Positions 62,789-64,000 of a DNA stretch of 64,000 nt are shown piece by piece (the stretch's first letter is position 1; every line of letters starts with the position of its first letter). The notes below the pieces were generated by a model. It was not told where the DNA came from, made no database searches, and worked only from the letters and a program-made list of their open reading frames with translations. This DNA comes from Paenibacillus radicis (ex Xue et al. 2023) (GTDB taxonomy: Bacteria > Bacillota > Bacilli > Paenibacillales > NBRC-103111): positions 1-64,000 of the forward strand of contig NZ_JANQBD010000007.1 in NCBI RefSeq assembly GCF_024722015.1, written 5' to 3'. A program made the position numbers and the translations under genes.

Positions 62789-63448
62789 ATGCTTATTATC
62801 GGTATTGCAGGTGGTACCGGCTCCGGTAAAACTACCGTAGCTCGTTCCATCATCGAAAAGCTTGGCAGTGATCAGGTCACTTTTATTTCACAGGACAATT
62901 ATTATAAAGACCATGGTAACTTGGAATTTAGCGAGCGTGAGAAAATCAATTATGATCACCCACTTGCCTTTGACAATGATTTGCTGCTGCAGCAGTTAAT
63001 CGAGCTAAAGCAATTGACCCGCACACAGTCACCTACGTATGATTTCTCTAATCACTCGCGTTCTGCCCGGACCCTCGAGCTTCTTCCAAATCCAATTATT
63101 ATTTTGGAGGGTCTGCATGTATTGTCGGATGAGCCCATTCGAAGTATGCTGGATATAAAGGTATTTGTGGACACGGATCCGGATGTACGGATTTTACGCC
63201 GCGTACTGCGTGATATACAAGAAAGAGGCCGCTCTGTTCAATCGGTATATGACCAATACATGTCTACCGTAAAGCCAATGCACGATGCCTTTATCGAGCC
63301 TTCCAAAAAATATGCCGACATCATCATCCCCGAGGGCGGACATAATGAAGTCGGCATTAACCTGCTCACGATTCTGACTGAGAAGCATCTACACGAATCG
63401 AACGATTTGCTTCATCCCAGTATAAGGACAGCCGCGGATCATTCTTAA
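62789..63448 (+). CDS. udk: Uridine kinase
   Basis: A 219-residue P-loop kinase. Walker A GGTGSGKTT lies at 8-16, QDNYYKD at about 35-41, YDHPLAFDNDLL, PTYDFSNHSR and the ILEGLHVL motif follow, and the lid RRVLRDIQERGRS is intact. It phosphorylates uridine and cytidine to UMP and CMP in nucleotide salvage. AGGAGG is 14 bases from ATG, which is long, so the exact start is slightly uncertain. Its 3' end overlaps the converging gene at 63366 by 83 bases. Confidence 0.93.
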   Translation: MLIIGIAGGTGSGKTTVARSIIEKLGSDQVTFISQDNYYKDHGNLEFSEREKINYDHPLAFDNDLLLQQLIELKQLTRTQSPTYDFSNHSRSARTLELLPNPIIILEGLHVLSDEPIRSMLDIKVFVDTDPDVRILRRVLRDIQERGRSVQSVYDQYMSTVKPMHDAFIEPSKKYADIIIPEGGHNEVGINLLTILTEKHLHESNDLLHPSIRTAADHS

Positions 63449-63668
63449 GCTTAACATTGCACATTTTAAGTTGATTTTCCGTTAGCTCCAGAAGCTCCCA
63501 TAATTTACTATCTTCAATGGATTGGGACTCCAGAAACGGTTGCTGTCCTTCTGCCGCATCATCTTCGTAATCCCAGTATTTAGTACCGTAATAAGCAAGC
63601 TTATACCCGTTAACCAAAGTACAAGTAAAGAGCTGGTTCGATTCCTTATGCTTCAGCACGAAAGGCAA
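63366..63668 (-). CDS. Hypothetical protein converging on udk
   Basis: A protein of about 100 residues that I do not recognise, with coherent composition (FVLKHKESNQLFTCTLVNGY, KLAYYGTKYWDYEDDAAEGQ and KLWELLELTENQLKMCNVKL). The frame is open back to 63716, but the ATG there lies inside a terminator hairpin. TTG at 63668 has GGGGGAAAG six bases upstream and is the better start; GTG nine bases later is also possible. It overlaps udk tail to tail by 83 bases. Confidence 0.65.
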   Translation of the reverse strand: MPFVLKHKESNQLFTCTLVNGYKLAYYGTKYWDYEDDAAEGQQPFLESQSIEDSKLWELLELTENQLKMCNVKLKNDPRLSLYWDEANRSIRVDASQSES

Positions 63669-63694
63669 TTGCTTTCCCCCACTTCCTGTAAAAA

Positions 63695-63729
63695 GGTGAA
63701 AAGGTACCCTCTCCATCGGAGATGGTACC
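63695..63729 (-). terminator. Terminator of the korB-like gene
   Basis: Arms GGTACCCTCTCC (63703-63714) and GGAGATGGTACC (63718-63729) with a T-rich minus-strand tail. It lies 40 bases after the stop codon of the gene running in from the right edge. Confidence 0.82.
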
Positions 63730-63769
63730 TTGTTTCTATTTCAAGCGTCCGTTGCTATTTGACCGAATT

Positions 63770-64000
63770 TTATAGGAACTCATTGGCATGCTTTGCTTTT
63801 AGCATGTTCCAGCGGCGTTCAACTTCCGTCTCGAACATTTTGTAAGTCTCCTCGTGTTCCGGTTTGGTCATATGCTTAGTTTTGCCCATCGTTACGAGCC
63901 AATCAGAAAGAGGTACCTTCTTGCTCTTCTCTTCCGGATTGTAGGTTATGTTCGTTACACCATGCTCTACCTCATAGAGCGGGAAGAAACAGGAGTCAAC
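63770..64000 (-). CDS. korB: 2-oxoacid:ferredoxin oxidoreductase beta subunit, 3' end
   Basis: The last 76 codons of a gene that runs in from beyond the right edge. The piece contains FPLYEVEHGVTNITYNPEEK, the segment DWLVTMGKTKHMTKPE and an Arg/Glu-rich helix TEVERRWNMLKAKHANEFL. This is the typical C-terminus of KorB-type beta subunits of 2-oxoglutarate:ferredoxin oxidoreductase in Bacillales. The thiamine diphosphate site lies outside the window. An alpha subunit gene is expected further right. Confidence 0.75.
   Translation of the reverse strand, partial: VDSCFFPLYEVEHGVTNITYNPEEKSKKVPLSDWLVTMGKTKHMTKPEHEETYKMFETEVERRWNMLKAKHANEFL

Overview
The window looks like chromosome of a Paenibacillus-type member of the Firmicutes. 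The signs are strong AGGAGG-type ribosome binding sites, frequent TTG/GTG starts, lipoprotein sugar-binding proteins with LplB/YtcP-type permeases, a YesM/YesN two-component pair, a XerS-type recombinase, a Crh-like HPr protein and T-tailed hairpin terminators. There is no rRNA, tRNA, CRISPR array, intact insertion sequence or prophage. Most of the window is accessory carbohydrate metabolism.

Layout. 1-831 is gene-free with a G-tract repeat, a 12-base tandem repeat and a structured repeat. 832-6320 (minus) is a four-carbon acid-sugar cluster: DUF1537 kinase, PdxA-type dehydrogenase and iron alcohol dehydrogenase, behind a PrpR-N/Fis-type regulator whose AAA+ domain has lost its key motifs. 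6435-8740 holds an ABC exporter and a divergent HD-domain protein. 9058-16316 (minus) is a six-gene sugar operon: LplB and YtcP permeases, binding lipoprotein, YhcH-type protein, HpcH/HpaI aldolase and a large GH67-N-like protein. Its upstream membrane AraC-type regulator (16466-18492) is broken by a one-base frameshift. 19356-23249 holds WrbA, an MFS carrier, an aldo/keto reductase and a DEDDh exonuclease. 23416-32829 (minus) is a LacI-controlled operon: binding protein, two permeases, PHP metallohydrolase, EEP-type phosphodiesterase and a GH38-like DUF5054 protein. The lacI gene has a readable promoter and two near-identical palindromic operators.

33206-41234 mixes small membrane proteins, an aldo/keto reductase, a Crh-like HPr protein, a soluble fusion of a cyclic-nucleotide domain with a chemoreceptor signalling hairpin, and a MoxR-DUF58-DUF4129 cluster. 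41480-50881 holds xerS, a MocR-type regulator divergent from a DMT transporter, a putative PIN-domain pair, a small flavoprotein, a second DMT transporter, an alcohol dehydrogenase and a YdjM-like membrane protein. 51077-57678 (minus) is a third sugar system (binding protein, two permeases, YesM-like kinase, YesN-like regulator). The right end has rarD, a MATE and an MFS exporter, udk and the 3' end of a korB-like gene.

The strongest unexplained signal is a pair of dispersed intergenic repeat families. Family 1 (three copies: 597-709 plus, 35306-35422 minus, 45981-46090 plus) has a highly conserved 77-base 5' part that can fold as a multibranch structure with UUCG-type loops, followed by a variable hairpin whose stem covaries. 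Family 2 (about 18985-19185, 36265-36345 partial, 58866-59075) is built from ATAACGGAA-type hairpins with compensatory changes. Both look like structured mobile or RNA elements near gene 3' ends. The second candidate novelty is the LacI-controlled GH38-like/PHP/EEP operon, whose enzyme mix suggests import and breakdown of a phosphorylated glycan (inference).
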